A stretch of 39,473 bases of DNA, from the NCBI GenBank assembly GCA_025360645.1, contig JANYBT010000013.1, positions 1 through 39,473 of the forward strand. The letters run 5' to 3'. The notes under the pieces were generated by a model. The model saw only the letters and a list, made by a program, of their open reading frames with translations, was not told where the DNA came from and did not search any database. This stretch comes from Acidobacteriaceae bacterium (GTDB taxonomy: Bacteria; Acidobacteriota; Terriglobia; Terriglobales; Acidobacteriaceae). A program made the translations under genes and the position numbers. This document shows positions 31,191 through 39,473 of this stretch, in pieces (position 1 is the first letter of the stretch; each line of letters begins with the position of its first letter).

Positions 31191-32965
31191 GAGGTCACCC
31201 TCCGCAGCACCAGATCCTCAGAGTCAACGGGTTCAGGCATCGGCTTGGAAGGCAAAGTAGACACACTAATCGTCCGCTCCGACCGGCGCCGCTCCGGAAA
31301 GAACACCAGGATCATCGCCAGCAGACTGCTGCCAATCGGCAGCGTGCCCCACAATAATCCCTCCCAGCCATGCGGGCGCTGCTGCGATTCGATGGGAGTG
31401 GCGGGCGCTACATCTTCCTTGCTCCAGATGGTGATGGTCTTGTCTTCCAGATCGTCCACCTGGCGCCAGCCGGAGAAAACCAGCAGGGGCTCGTAATAAG
31501 GGTCCTTCAGCAAAACCCATTTCAAGCCGTAGCGGTCGGCATGCTGAAGGATCGCGCTGAGCGCCTCGAGCCCAGCTTTTCCGAAATACTTGGAACTGGT
31601 AAGAGCACCTGCGCCATGCGCGGTAAGTTCGGGCAACATGCGGCCGGAGTTCCACTCTCCATCCACGCTGCCCGCCTGGGTAAGGACGGCAAGCCGGGAG
31701 ATCTTGTTGCCAAATCCGAGAGTGACATAGCGATAGCGGTCGTGCCCGTCGCGATTCAGCCAGGCTGCCGCGGAATCAACCTTGAAATCTTCGGCGTCGG
31801 CTGGACGGTACGTCGCCCAGGCCACTGCCACTCCGCAGGTCAAGCCGGCAGCCACCGTCAATCCTGCGACCGCACGCCACTGAAATCGGTCAACTAGCTC
31901 CTCGACCAGAAGGCCCACAAAGGGTAACGCAAGCAGAGTCGCCCAGTAGGTGAACCTCTCCATGGTGATGACTTCGAATGCGCGGCCCAGAAGCAGTTTA
32001 GCCACTGGTGTGGTCCCGCCCAGGCCCAACAGAAAGGCAACCCAGAAGCCGAAAAGAAGAGGGCGCAGTCGGGGAGTCAACGATCCTCGCCACAGAATGA
32101 ATGGAACAGCGAGAATCAGGGCCCCGTAGGGCACTAGGAAGTAGTTCACTCCCCATTGAGGACTCAGAATGTAATTGGCCCGACTAGGATGGGGAATGGG
32201 AGTCTGAGTCACCGGATAGTGAAACAGTGCGATCCAAAAAGGCAGGAGGACCACAGTAATCAAAATTCCAACGATCACAGTCGCTAAGACTGTGCGTAGA
32301 ACAAAATTAGTCCCTTCAGAACGGCGGTTTTTCCAAACCTCCATCCCCGCGAGTGCGATCACGGGAATGGCGAACAAGAATGATCCAAACAGCAGCGTGG
32401 CATGGTGAGCGGCGGCCGCAGCCATCGCCAGCACCGCGCCCTTCAGTAGTGCGCGCCCATTGCGCCACCGTATCCATTCATAAAGATAGGGAAGTGAGTT
32501 GAGGTAAAGGGGCGCGGCAAACGTGGTTGACAACTGGCCCGCAGAATAGACCAGGAAGGCTTCCGATCCCAGAAGCACGCTCGCAAGGGCGGCGAAGGCG
32601 GAAGCGCGTGGGCCGACCCACAGCTTGGCAAACCGGTACACCCCCAGAACCAGCAGAAGGATCGCTGCAAACTGCACGATCATGTAAGCGAAATCCAGCC
32701 CGACCACCCAGGAGAGCAACGCTACCCACTGCTGCGGCAAGGGAGGATAGGTGGTCTGCGAAAACCCGGCATACCACTTCGGGTTCCAAGGGTCGAACCA
32801 GTGATGTGCATAGTGCGACGCGAAGAAAATGTGGAAATTGGTGTCGTAGGATTTCAAGGGAAGCTTCATCAGAAGCAGGGGCCCATGAACCAGAAACGCC
32901 CCTAGCATGATCAACCCGAGCGGGATGGGCCGTACTAAACCGTCAATCGAATTCCGACTCTGCAC
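31187..32965 (-). CDS. GT-C-like multi-pass membrane protein (6-pyruvoyl-tetrahydropterin synthase-related family)
   Basis: 592 residues from GTG 32965 (GGAG upstream). About 10-12 membrane helices cover residues 15-375, followed by a soluble ~165-residue domain and one more helix (LPIGSSLLAMILVFF). The stretch SYDTNFHIFFASHYAHHWFDPWNPKWYAGFSQTTYPPLP is typical of the PTPS-related membrane family: an acidic residue after the first helix and a YPPL motif, as in GT-C glycosyltransferases that use polyprenyl-phosphate sugars. The pterin in the family name is a misnomer and no pterin chemistry is implied. It is the first gene of the ATGA-coupled operon and diverges from the TPR/barrel gene. Confidence 0.8.
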   Translation of the reverse strand: MQSRNSIDGLVRPIPLGLIMLGAFLVHGPLLLMKLPLKSYDTNFHIFFASHYAHHWFDPWNPKWYAGFSQTTYPPLPQQWVALLSWVVGLDFAYMIVQFAAILLLVLGVYRFAKLWVGPRASAFAALASVLLGSEAFLVYSAGQLSTTFAAPLYLNSLPYLYEWIRWRNGRALLKGAVLAMAAAAAHHATLLFGSFLFAIPVIALAGMEVWKNRRSEGTNFVLRTVLATVIVGILITVVLLPFWIALFHYPVTQTPIPHPSRANYILSPQWGVNYFLVPYGALILAVPFILWRGSLTPRLRPLLFGFWVAFLLGLGGTTPVAKLLLGRAFEVITMERFTYWATLLALPFVGLLVEELVDRFQWRAVAGLTVAAGLTCGVAVAWATYRPADAEDFKVDSAAAWLNRDGHDRYRYVTLGFGNKISRLAVLTQAGSVDGEWNSGRMLPELTAHGAGALTSSKYFGKAGLEALSAILQHADRYGLKWVLLKDPYYEPLLVFSGWRQVDDLEDKTITIWSKEDVAPATPIESQQRPHGWEGLLWGTLPIGSSLLAMILVFFPERRRSERTISVSTLPSKPMPEPVDSEDLVLRRVTS

Positions 32966-33109
32966 AGCCTTCTCCAGTGGCAGCTTTGATTACAGGTGCG
33001 CTCTGGAGGTTGCCTTAAAACCACACAGCGCCGCGCACCGCTTTCCGCTATTCATTTTCCTTAAGCAGTCAGCCAACATCTCGGCCGTGTCGGGAATCGA
33101 ACTATCGGT

Positions 33110-33149
33110 GGAGCGATTGCAAGTGGAGTGATTTGCAAGTGAAGTGATT
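33110..33149. repeat. Short imperfect direct repeats upstream of the TPR gene
   Basis: GGAGCGATTGCAAGT (33110-33124), GGAGTGATTTGCAAGT (33125-33140) and GAAGTGATT (33141-33149) are adjacent near-copies. They lie in the 180-base intergenic space between the two divergent transcripts and just before the ribosome-binding site of the TPR gene. They may be a regulator array or slippage product. Confidence 0.5.
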
Positions 33150-33170
33150 CGGAATTTTGTCGGAGGCGTT

Positions 33171-36100
33171 TTGAGTTCCCGGACTAGCTACCGAAGATTG
33201 TTGTTCGTGTCGGCTGTGCTGGCCGCAGGAATCTGTGCGCATGCTCAGGACCAGACCCTCAAGGTCAATTCGGGTTCAGCCCCGCCCGACGCGCAGACTT
33301 CGCGGCACGCCCGGCCTGCCGAAACGCAGCCACAGTCCACCGAGAAAGTTCTGGGCTGGGGATCCAATATTCAGAATGCCCGTTTGGCTCATGCCGCCGA
33401 GTCCGCGTTACAGCGCGGCGACTTCGCAGGAGCGGTGGATTACGCCCAGCGTGCCGCAGCGGCGGCTCCTAATGACGCCCAGCTTTGGTTTCTGCTGGGT
33501 TTTGCGGCGCGCCTTGCCGGAAAGTCCCAACTCTCCGTCGATGCCTACGACCATGGGCTGAAGGCAAATCCGTCATCCCTCGAAGGGTTGTCGGGGATGG
33601 CTCAAACTTTTAACACCATGGGCCGGAAAGCGGAAGCTCAGGCTTTATTGAAGCGCATTCTGGCAGCCGATCCCAGCCGCAGTGTGGATCTCCGCCTGCT
33701 CGCCGAAATCCTTTTGCAATCTGGACAATATGAAGAGGCACTCGGCCTGCTCGATCGCGCGGAACGCACGCAACCCAATGCCCGCACAGAGTTACTGTTG
33801 GCATTTGCCTACCAGCGCCTGAAAAAGTTTAACGATGCGAAGCGTTATCTGGAGATGGCCAGGCACCGTTCGCCGAATGATCCCGAGCTTCTGCGATCCC
33901 TCGCCGGCTATTATCGCGAGACCGGGAACTACCCCGCGGCAATTGCGGCCCTGGCGAGCTTACGCAATCCCTCAGCGGAAGTGAAGGCGGAGCTTGCCTA
34001 TAACTATCAGCTCTCCGGTAAGCAGGAGGAAGCGGCGAAGCTCTACGCCGAGGCGGCCAACTCAGCCCCGCGTGACTTGAATCTGCAACTTTCAGCCGCC
34101 CAAGCCCAGTTAAGTACTGGAGCGAATGAAGCGGCCAAGACTTTCCTGAAACGAGCTGCAAGTCTGGATGCGGAAAATTACCGTTTGCACGCCATTCGCG
34201 GCGAGGTGGCTCGTCAAGAAGGAAGGGACGAGGACGCTCTGCAGGAATACAACGCTGCCGTGAAAAGAATGCCGCAGGCTCCGCCCGAAGGTTCCCTCTA
34301 CCCCATCCAGCTCACCATGAACTTGATGGAACTCCACCAGCGTTTGCACGATGACGACGCTGCTAAGATCCAGCTCAAAATCGCCCAGTCGCAAATCGCA
34401 AGCCTCGAGGTTCAGGGCAGTGGACGCGGCGAGTTCCTCCGTTTGCGGGCCATGATCCAATTGAGCGCAGGAGACAATGAGGGCGCCCTCCGCAATGTGA
34501 AAGAAGCGCTTGCGCTGAACGGCGAAGATCCGAATGCCCTCCAGCTTAACGGCGATGTGCTCGCTAAGATGGGCCGCAGCGACGACGCGGTTCGCGTTTA
34601 CAAGAAGATACTAGCCACCGACCCCAACAATCGACTGGCACTTACATCGCTGGGCTCGGTGTCACGCGAACTGGGTCATGATCGGGAGGCTGAGAAGTAT
34701 TTCCAGCGAATTGTGGCCGCCTATCCAGGCTTCAGCCCAGCTTATTTGGCGTTGGGCGACTTATATACTTCGCGCCGAGACTTCACCAAAGCTGAGGCCG
34801 CCTACAGCAAAGCCTATAAGTTGGGCTCGCCCAACAGCTTGGTGATGGCTGGAGGCGCGAACGCCGCCATCGAAGCCCATCAATTAGGGCTGGCGGCCGA
34901 GTGGCTGGGTCGTGCCACCCCCGCGATGCAGCATGATCCGCCTCTCCTGCGGGAGAGAGAGCGGTACCTAAGTTGGGGTGGCAAATACCAGGAGTCGGCG
35001 GAGGTCGGACAGGAAGCGATCCAGAAATTGCCAAGGGATCGCGATGTGGTAGTCTATCTGGGATACGATTTGCTCCGCCTGGAAAGATATGACGAACTGC
35101 TACAATTGACGTCACGCTATCAATCTCTCATGCCGAAAGAGCCAGCCATCCCTTTGTTGGCGGGATACGTCCACAAGCACAATGGGGAGATGGAGGAAGC
35201 AAGTGCCTCCTTTACCCAGGCACTGGAACGCGATCCGAATGTAGTAACCGCGTATGTGAACCGCGGATATGTATTGCACGACTTACGCAAGCCAGCGGCG
35301 GCGGCGGCCGATTTCGAAGCAGCTCTCCAGCTCGAGCCCAAGAACGGCGAAGCCCATCTGGGTCTCGCTTATACCAGCCTTGATCTGCATCGGCCGCGAT
35401 TAGCCCTGCAGCAGGCCAAGCTCGCAGAGAAAGAACTTGGCGACTCCACCGCCTTGCATCTTATTCGCGGTACAGCATACGGCCAGGACGGGATGCTGCA
35501 ACAGTCAGCCCAGGAGTACCGGATCGCGCTGAAGAATGCCCCAAACGACGCCGCGTTGCACACCGCACTCGCCAACACTTTGTACGACCTTCGCCAGCAC
35601 CGCGAGTCTATCGCTGAACTGCAAGCCGCGGATAAGCTCTCCCCCGGCAATGCAACTGCTTACGCTCAGATGGCGCGAGCTTATGCTCAACTTGGGGATG
35701 GCGAGCAGACGCAACATTATGTGGAGTTAGCAGAGAAGCAGGGGTCCGCTGCGATTTTTATTTCTACCGGTGAAGCTCTCAGCTTGCTGGGTGAATCCGC
35801 TGCTGCGATGGAACGCTTTGAGCGGGCGCTGAAGGGTTCTGATGCCGACCGCATCGCGGTGCGCCTCAGCGTCGCTCGCCTTGACGTAAAGGTCAACCAA
35901 CCGGAGGACGCGCGACGGCAGATCTCACTTGCCCTGATGGAAGCTGCTTCCGGTCGCACCCTGCCCCCCACCGGCAATCAGTTGTTGCAAGCGGCAGACT
36001 TGTTCCTTGCCATCCATGAGTACGAGCTTGCCGAAACTTACTTTCAGCGGGCCTTGGCTGCGGGAGCGCCCGAGACGGAAGTGCGCCTGGGGCTCGCGAA

Positions 36101-37367
36101 CACTTATCTGGCATTGGGCGACACCCCTCGGGCCGAGGGCCAACTTACGGTCGTCAGCCGCGACCTGACCAGTGGAGAGCCTAACCCCCAGTACCTTCTG
36201 GCGAAAGCCAACATGCTGCGCCAGCGCCACCAGAGCGCGCAAGCCTTGACTGCTTTTGCCCAGGCCGCCGCCGCCGCGGGCGACGATCCTACCGCCCAGC
36301 GGGAATTGCTTCGCGCCGGCGACGACGAAGGTTTGCGAATCAATCACATGGTGAGCCTGCGTTCCGATGTGTCCGTTGCTCCCATTTTCGAAGACTCGAC
36401 CGTCTATCAGCTCGATGCAAAGCTATTGGCATCGCCCAACGGCCTGTTGCCATCGCCCCGCTCCTCCCTTGAATCGCAAGGTACGCTGGCCTACCATCTT
36501 CATCTCCCTGGCTTGCCGGATGCAGGAGGCTTCTTTCAGATTCGCAATGCTCGTGGCCAAATCTCCCTGCCGAGCGCAAACCAAATCATCAATCGCGACA
36601 CTACGGACTATTCCTTTAACTTTGCCGTCAATCCTACGTTTCGGGTCGGCGGCAATGCCTTCACACTGAGTGCGGGTCTGCAGAAAACCATCCGTCGGGA
36701 CGCAGCAGATCCCTACCACATGAACCAGAATCTGTTGCGGCAATTTGTTTACCTGTCCACTAGTTCGTTCTATAACTGGGTTTCGGTGAAGGGATTCGCG
36801 GTACGCGAGGCCGGTCCATTTACCCAGAGTCACCTGCGTTCGCGCGATTTGGCAGCTTCTTTGGAGTTCCGCGTCGGCAGGCCATGGGGGAAAACAGCGT
36901 TTGTCACGGGATGGGGGGCGCGGGACCAACAATTCTCACCTGTGATCCGCGAGTTTTTCTATACTTCTACCTATGCCGGGGTGGAGCAACAGTTTTCGGA
37001 AAGGCTTCGGGTCCGGGCCATCGGCGAGTATCTCCGCTCTTGGCGCGTAGAGGGGAACCAGTTCGCTATCGCCCAGGCGTTTCGGCCGGCGGGGAGCGTG
37101 GAGTACTCCTGCGGGAAGAATTGGAACGTGGAGACATCGGTTGCCTACTCGCGCAACATGGGCTTTCATGCTTATGACGCGGTACAGACCGGATTCAACA
37201 TTTCTTATGCGATGCCGGTGCACCGCCGATTTGAAGCAAACGGCCAGGCCCTACCGCTCAGTTATCCAATACGCTTTTCGGCGGGCTTACAGCAGGAGAC
37301 GTTTGTCAATTTCCCGGGCGCGAACAGTCATCAGTTCCGGCCCTTCGTTCGTATTAGTTTGTTTTGA
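33171..37367 (+). CDS. Very large TPR protein with C-terminal outer-membrane beta-barrel
   Basis: About 1398 residues from TTG 33171, preceded by GGAGG at four bases; a GTG at 33144 in the same frame is the other option. A signal peptide comes first (RRLLFVSAVLAAGICAHAQ). Residues ~60-1060 are a continuous superhelix of two dozen or more TPR units (for example AQLWFLLGFAARLAGKSQLSVDAYDHGLKANPSS; AYVNRGYVLHDLRKPAAAAADFEAALQLEPKNGEAHLGLAY). The last ~330 residues are alternating amphipathic strands ending in Phe (FRPFVRISLF), the mark of an outer-membrane barrel. This TPR-barrel layout is that of BcsC, PgaA, PelB and NfrA, which export glycans or receive phage. The next gene is a GT4 glycosyltransferase. 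Confidence 0.9.
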   Translation: MSSRTSYRRLLFVSAVLAAGICAHAQDQTLKVNSGSAPPDAQTSRHARPAETQPQSTEKVLGWGSNIQNARLAHAAESALQRGDFAGAVDYAQRAAAAAPNDAQLWFLLGFAARLAGKSQLSVDAYDHGLKANPSSLEGLSGMAQTFNTMGRKAEAQALLKRILAADPSRSVDLRLLAEILLQSGQYEEALGLLDRAERTQPNARTELLLAFAYQRLKKFNDAKRYLEMARHRSPNDPELLRSLAGYYRETGNYPAAIAALASLRNPSAEVKAELAYNYQLSGKQEEAAKLYAEAANSAPRDLNLQLSAAQAQLSTGANEAAKTFLKRAASLDAENYRLHAIRGEVARQEGRDEDALQEYNAAVKRMPQAPPEGSLYPIQLTMNLMELHQRLHDDDAAKIQLKIAQSQIASLEVQGSGRGEFLRLRAMIQLSAGDNEGALRNVKEALALNGEDPNALQLNGDVLAKMGRSDDAVRVYKKILATDPNNRLALTSLGSVSRELGHDREAEKYFQRIVAAYPGFSPAYLALGDLYTSRRDFTKAEAAYSKAYKLGSPNSLVMAGGANAAIEAHQLGLAAEWLGRATPAMQHDPPLLRERERYLSWGGKYQESAEVGQEAIQKLPRDRDVVVYLGYDLLRLERYDELLQLTSRYQSLMPKEPAIPLLAGYVHKHNGEMEEASASFTQALERDPNVVTAYVNRGYVLHDLRKPAAAAADFEAALQLEPKNGEAHLGLAYTSLDLHRPRLALQQAKLAEKELGDSTALHLIRGTAYGQDGMLQQSAQEYRIALKNAPNDAALHTALANTLYDLRQHRESIAELQAADKLSPGNATAYAQMARAYAQLGDGEQTQHYVELAEKQGSAAIFISTGEALSLLGESAAAMERFERALKGSDADRIAVRLSVARLDVKVNQPEDARRQISLALMEAASGRTLPPTGNQLLQAADLFLAIHEYELAETYFQRALAAGAPETEVRLGLANTYLALGDTPRAEGQLTVVSRDLTSGEPNPQYLLAKANMLRQRHQSAQALTAFAQAAAAAGDDPTAQRELLRAGDDEGLRINHMVSLRSDVSVAPIFEDSTVYQLDAKLLASPNGLLPSPRSSLESQGTLAYHLHLPGLPDAGGFFQIRNARGQISLPSANQIINRDTTDYSFNFAVNPTFRVGGNAFTLSAGLQKTIRRDAADPYHMNQNLLRQFVYLSTSSFYNWVSVKGFAVREAGPFTQSHLRSRDLAASLEFRVGRPWGKTAFVTGWGARDQQFSPVIREFFYTSTYAGVEQQFSERLRVRAIGEYLRSWRVEGNQFAIAQAFRPAGSVEYSCGKNWNVETSVAYSRNMGFHAYDAVQTGFNISYAMPVHRRFEANGQALPLSYPIRFSAGLQQETFVNFPGANSHQFRPFVRISLF

Positions 37368-37391
37368 AACAGCATCTTTGAGAGTAAGCCC

Positions 37392-38750
37392 ATGAATATT
37401 TGCCTGGTTACAGCTTTTCCGCCGAGTGGACGACAGTTAAATGAATACGGCTACCACTTGGCTCGAGAGCTGCAACGCAACCCGCTGGTCAACCTGACCA
37501 TCCTCGCCGACGAGCTCACCGACTATGAGTGGGCCACGGACGAAAACGGGAAGCACATCGGTGCCGATCAGCAACAAGAGTTGCCAGGTTTCAACGTAGT
37601 TCGCTGCTGGCGGACGAATAGTTTATCGGCTCCGGTCGCCTTGGCGAGGGCGGTTCGCAAGCTGCGGCCGGATGTGGTCTGGTTCAATCTGGTATATTCG
37701 ACCTTCGCAGCTCACGACCATCCGGTGGCGGCATTCGCCGGGCTCTGCACCCCGGCTCTCACCAGTAAGTTAGGATGCTTTACCCATGTTACTCTGCACC
37801 ACATCCTGGAGCATGTGGACTTTGCCAGCGCCGGCGTGAAGCGTGAAGGCATGTTCCGCCTTGGTAGTGAAATGGCGACCAGGATGCTTCTGAAAGCCGA
37901 TTCGGTGTCGGTGTTACTCTCCGGCTATCGGCGCACGCTGGCGGCGAAATATGCTGCGCAGAACGTCCTTCTCGGAACCCACGGAACGTTCGCTCAATGT
38001 CCCACCCCGCCGGATTTCTCTTTGCGGGGAAATCCTGACCAGCGAATCCTGGCCATCGGGCACTGGGGAACTTACAAACGACTCGAAACCTTGATGGAAG
38101 CGTTCCCCGCTGTTTTGCGTCGCGTGCCCAATGCGCGCCTGATCGTCGCCGGTGCCAATCATCACACCAAGCCCGGATATTGGGAGTCGATTCGCGAAAC
38201 CCAGCGCGCCAATCCGCGGATTGAGTTCCGTGGTTACGTGCCCGAAGATGCCGTGCCCGACCTCTTTCGCTCTACCAGTGTGGTCGTGCTGCCCTACGAC
38301 TCAGCCACCGGGTCCAGCGGGCCCGCCCACCAGGCATGCGAGTACGGAGTGCCGGTCGTCTCTGCCGATATCAAAGACTTCCGCGACATGGCGACCGATG
38401 AAAATATGGCGATTAATTTCTACCAGACCGGAGACGCTGAGGATTTAGCCGGCCAATTAATCGCAATGCTGGAGTCTCCCGAAGCTCAGCGCCGGGATTC
38501 TGAGCAGAATTATTCCGCCGCCGTTCGAATGACGATGCCCCATGTGGTCAGCCACTATCTCCGCTGGTTCGAACTGAAGCGACGCAAACAAGTTTTGGGC
38601 TCTTCAGCGGTTGCGCGTTTCTTCAAGCGGCGGAGCGCCCCTTCATTACGCTCTCACGTGAAGGGGCTGTCGCAGGACTCTCTGGTGAATTGGGCCTTTC
38701 AGTCGCTGCCCGCCGAGCAGGAGATCGGCCCCGGCGAGCCAGAAAGCTGA
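37392..38750 (+). CDS. GT4-family glycosyltransferase
   Basis: A 452-residue GT-B protein without a membrane segment. The N-terminal MNICLVTAFPPSGRQLNEYGYHLARELQ is the usual acceptor-domain start. The C-terminal domain has RILAIGHWGTYKRLETLMEAFPAVL, RLIVAGAN, IEFRGYVPEDAVPDLFRSTSVVVLPYDSATGSSGPAHQACEYGVPVVSADIKDF, which contains the donor-binding region (E-x7-E-like position replaced by ATGSSGPAHQACEYG). It transfers a sugar from a nucleotide donor. It follows the TPR/barrel gene by 25 bases and is probably co-transcribed with it. Confidence 0.9.
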   Translation: MNICLVTAFPPSGRQLNEYGYHLARELQRNPLVNLTILADELTDYEWATDENGKHIGADQQQELPGFNVVRCWRTNSLSAPVALARAVRKLRPDVVWFNLVYSTFAAHDHPVAAFAGLCTPALTSKLGCFTHVTLHHILEHVDFASAGVKREGMFRLGSEMATRMLLKADSVSVLLSGYRRTLAAKYAAQNVLLGTHGTFAQCPTPPDFSLRGNPDQRILAIGHWGTYKRLETLMEAFPAVLRRVPNARLIVAGANHHTKPGYWESIRETQRANPRIEFRGYVPEDAVPDLFRSTSVVVLPYDSATGSSGPAHQACEYGVPVVSADIKDFRDMATDENMAINFYQTGDAEDLAGQLIAMLESPEAQRRDSEQNYSAAVRMTMPHVVSHYLRWFELKRRKQVLGSSAVARFFKRRSAPSLRSHVKGLSQDSLVNWAFQSLPAEQEIGPGEPES

Positions 38751-38810
38751 GTTTCAATCGCGCGTCCCACGCGGACGATTCACCTTGCCGATTCCTCCTA
38801 CCGATTCCAC

Positions 38811-39473
38811 CTACCATGAAAGCAGCGAGGACTCGTCCAGGTATTCGTCGATCACAATACCGGATACGGCACTGTCCAACTGGTGCTGCACCCCGAGAAC
38901 TGCGGTCCAGGCGGGGTTGGGAATTGTGGACCATGCAACGCCTCCCAGATAGGTAGTCTGCCCGTCAATGGTCAGTGTCCCAAACCGTAAGCTAGTGTTG
39001 GTATCTGTGGACGAACTGAAGGTATTCGGAATTTGCTGGTACCCCGACGCCGCCACTCGTTGTAGAAAGTACGTGGAGTGATGCCACACCCCGGTTGTAA
39101 ACTGGCATGGCGAGATGCCCGTATCCACCCAGGTTAAATTCGAACCTTGAGGAAGCCAGAACTGCCAGTGGTTCGTGACATAGTTGCACTGCGTTCCGAA
39201 AACGAACTCATGCACCCCATCGCTGAACGGCACCGCTTGGAACACATCGAACTCCAGGGCTTGTACTGAGGAGGTCTTGGTCGTCGTCGGGATGTAGAAC
39301 CAGAAATCCCACAGAAAATTTGTGTACCCATTGAATCTCGTGGGGCTCTCGAACTTGCGATAGAAGAGGCTGTCGTCGTAGGTGCAGCCGCTGGTCACTA
39401 CAAAATGCTGCCCCCGGCCATCAAAAGATGGCAAATTACCGGTGTTCGGATCAGAGTTGCTGGAAAAAGTTCC
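38811..39473 (-). CDS. Secreted beta-sandwich protein, 5' end cut by window
   Basis: 220 residues are visible; the frame runs off the right end of the window. The sequence is rich in aromatic and Thr/Ser residues with strand patterns: FLWDFWFYIPTTTKTSSVQALEFDVFQAV, HEFVFGTQCNYVTNHWQFWLP, VWHHSTYFLQRVAAS, SLRFGTLTIDGQTTYLGGVAW and ends with GIVIDEYLDESSLLSW. This resembles concanavalin-A/LamG-like jelly-roll domains seen at the ends of acidobacterial secreted proteins. The N-terminal signal cannot be seen. No catalytic motif is recognised. It converges on the GT4 gene. Confidence 0.7.
   Translation of the reverse strand, partial: GTFSSNSDPNTGNLPSFDGRGQHFVVTSGCTYDDSLFYRKFESPTRFNGYTNFLWDFWFYIPTTTKTSSVQALEFDVFQAVPFSDGVHEFVFGTQCNYVTNHWQFWLPQGSNLTWVDTGISPCQFTTGVWHHSTYFLQRVAASGYQQIPNTFSSSTDTNTSLRFGTLTIDGQTTYLGGVAWSTIPNPAWTAVLGVQHQLDSAVSGIVIDEYLDESSLLSW

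Noticed and set aside
1-39473. CRISPR array, rRNA or tRNA genes
   Set aside because: No regularly spaced repeats and no conserved RNA-gene sequence were found by eye.

Overview
The window looks like a chromosomal segment of an acidobacterium (Terriglobia/Koribacter-like). That is an inference from gene content (a CCAEP-tail radical SAM protein, many stand-alone receivers, a PTPS-related membrane protein, FxLYD-type secreted proteins), moderately high GC and dispersed intergenic repeats. No rRNA or tRNA gene was seen, so the assignment cannot be made firm here.

Region 1 (1-4.7 kb): a truncated type II NADH dehydrogenase on the minus strand diverges from a two-gene operon of a B12-binding-like radical SAM protein with a C-terminal CCAEP tail and an ATP-grasp enzyme. 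A palindrome sits on the operon's -35 box. A decayed transposase follows.

Region 2 (4.7-24.3 kb): a signalling and stress island. It holds an AI-2E-family transporter with a soluble C-terminal domain, a YciE/YciF-type protein, three stand-alone receivers, one NarL/LuxR-type regulator, three HisKA_3-type histidine kinases, an ECF sigma factor, a Crp/Fnr regulator and a cation/proton antiporter. Interspersed are small stress or envelope proteins: a BON protein, a glycine-zipper general stress protein, CsbD, an lmo0937-type peptide, and a YqjD/YqjE-like trio. One of two tandem paralogous kinases has Asn in place of the phospho-accepting His. The gene-poor gaps hold strong palindromes and stem-loops, and a repeat related to the widespread 'GTCATCCCGA..GAGGGATCT' family.

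Region 3 (24.4-39.5 kb): an envelope polysaccharide locus. It contains a MOP-type flippase fused to a C-terminal domain with a ParB-like DGNHR motif, a GH99/GH71-like lipoprotein, a GT2 glycosyltransferase, a four-gene operon joined by ATGA overlaps (PTPS-related GT-C-like membrane protein, FxLYD protein, Ig-like secreted protein, small NTF2-like secreted protein), a 1.4 kb-residue TPR/outer-membrane-barrel protein, a GT4 glycosyltransferase and a truncated secreted protein. Together these could assemble, modify and export a surface glycan in a way analogous to Pel or PNAG systems, but with a different part list.

Most protein assignments rest on motifs and overall resemblance read by eye; no database search was possible.
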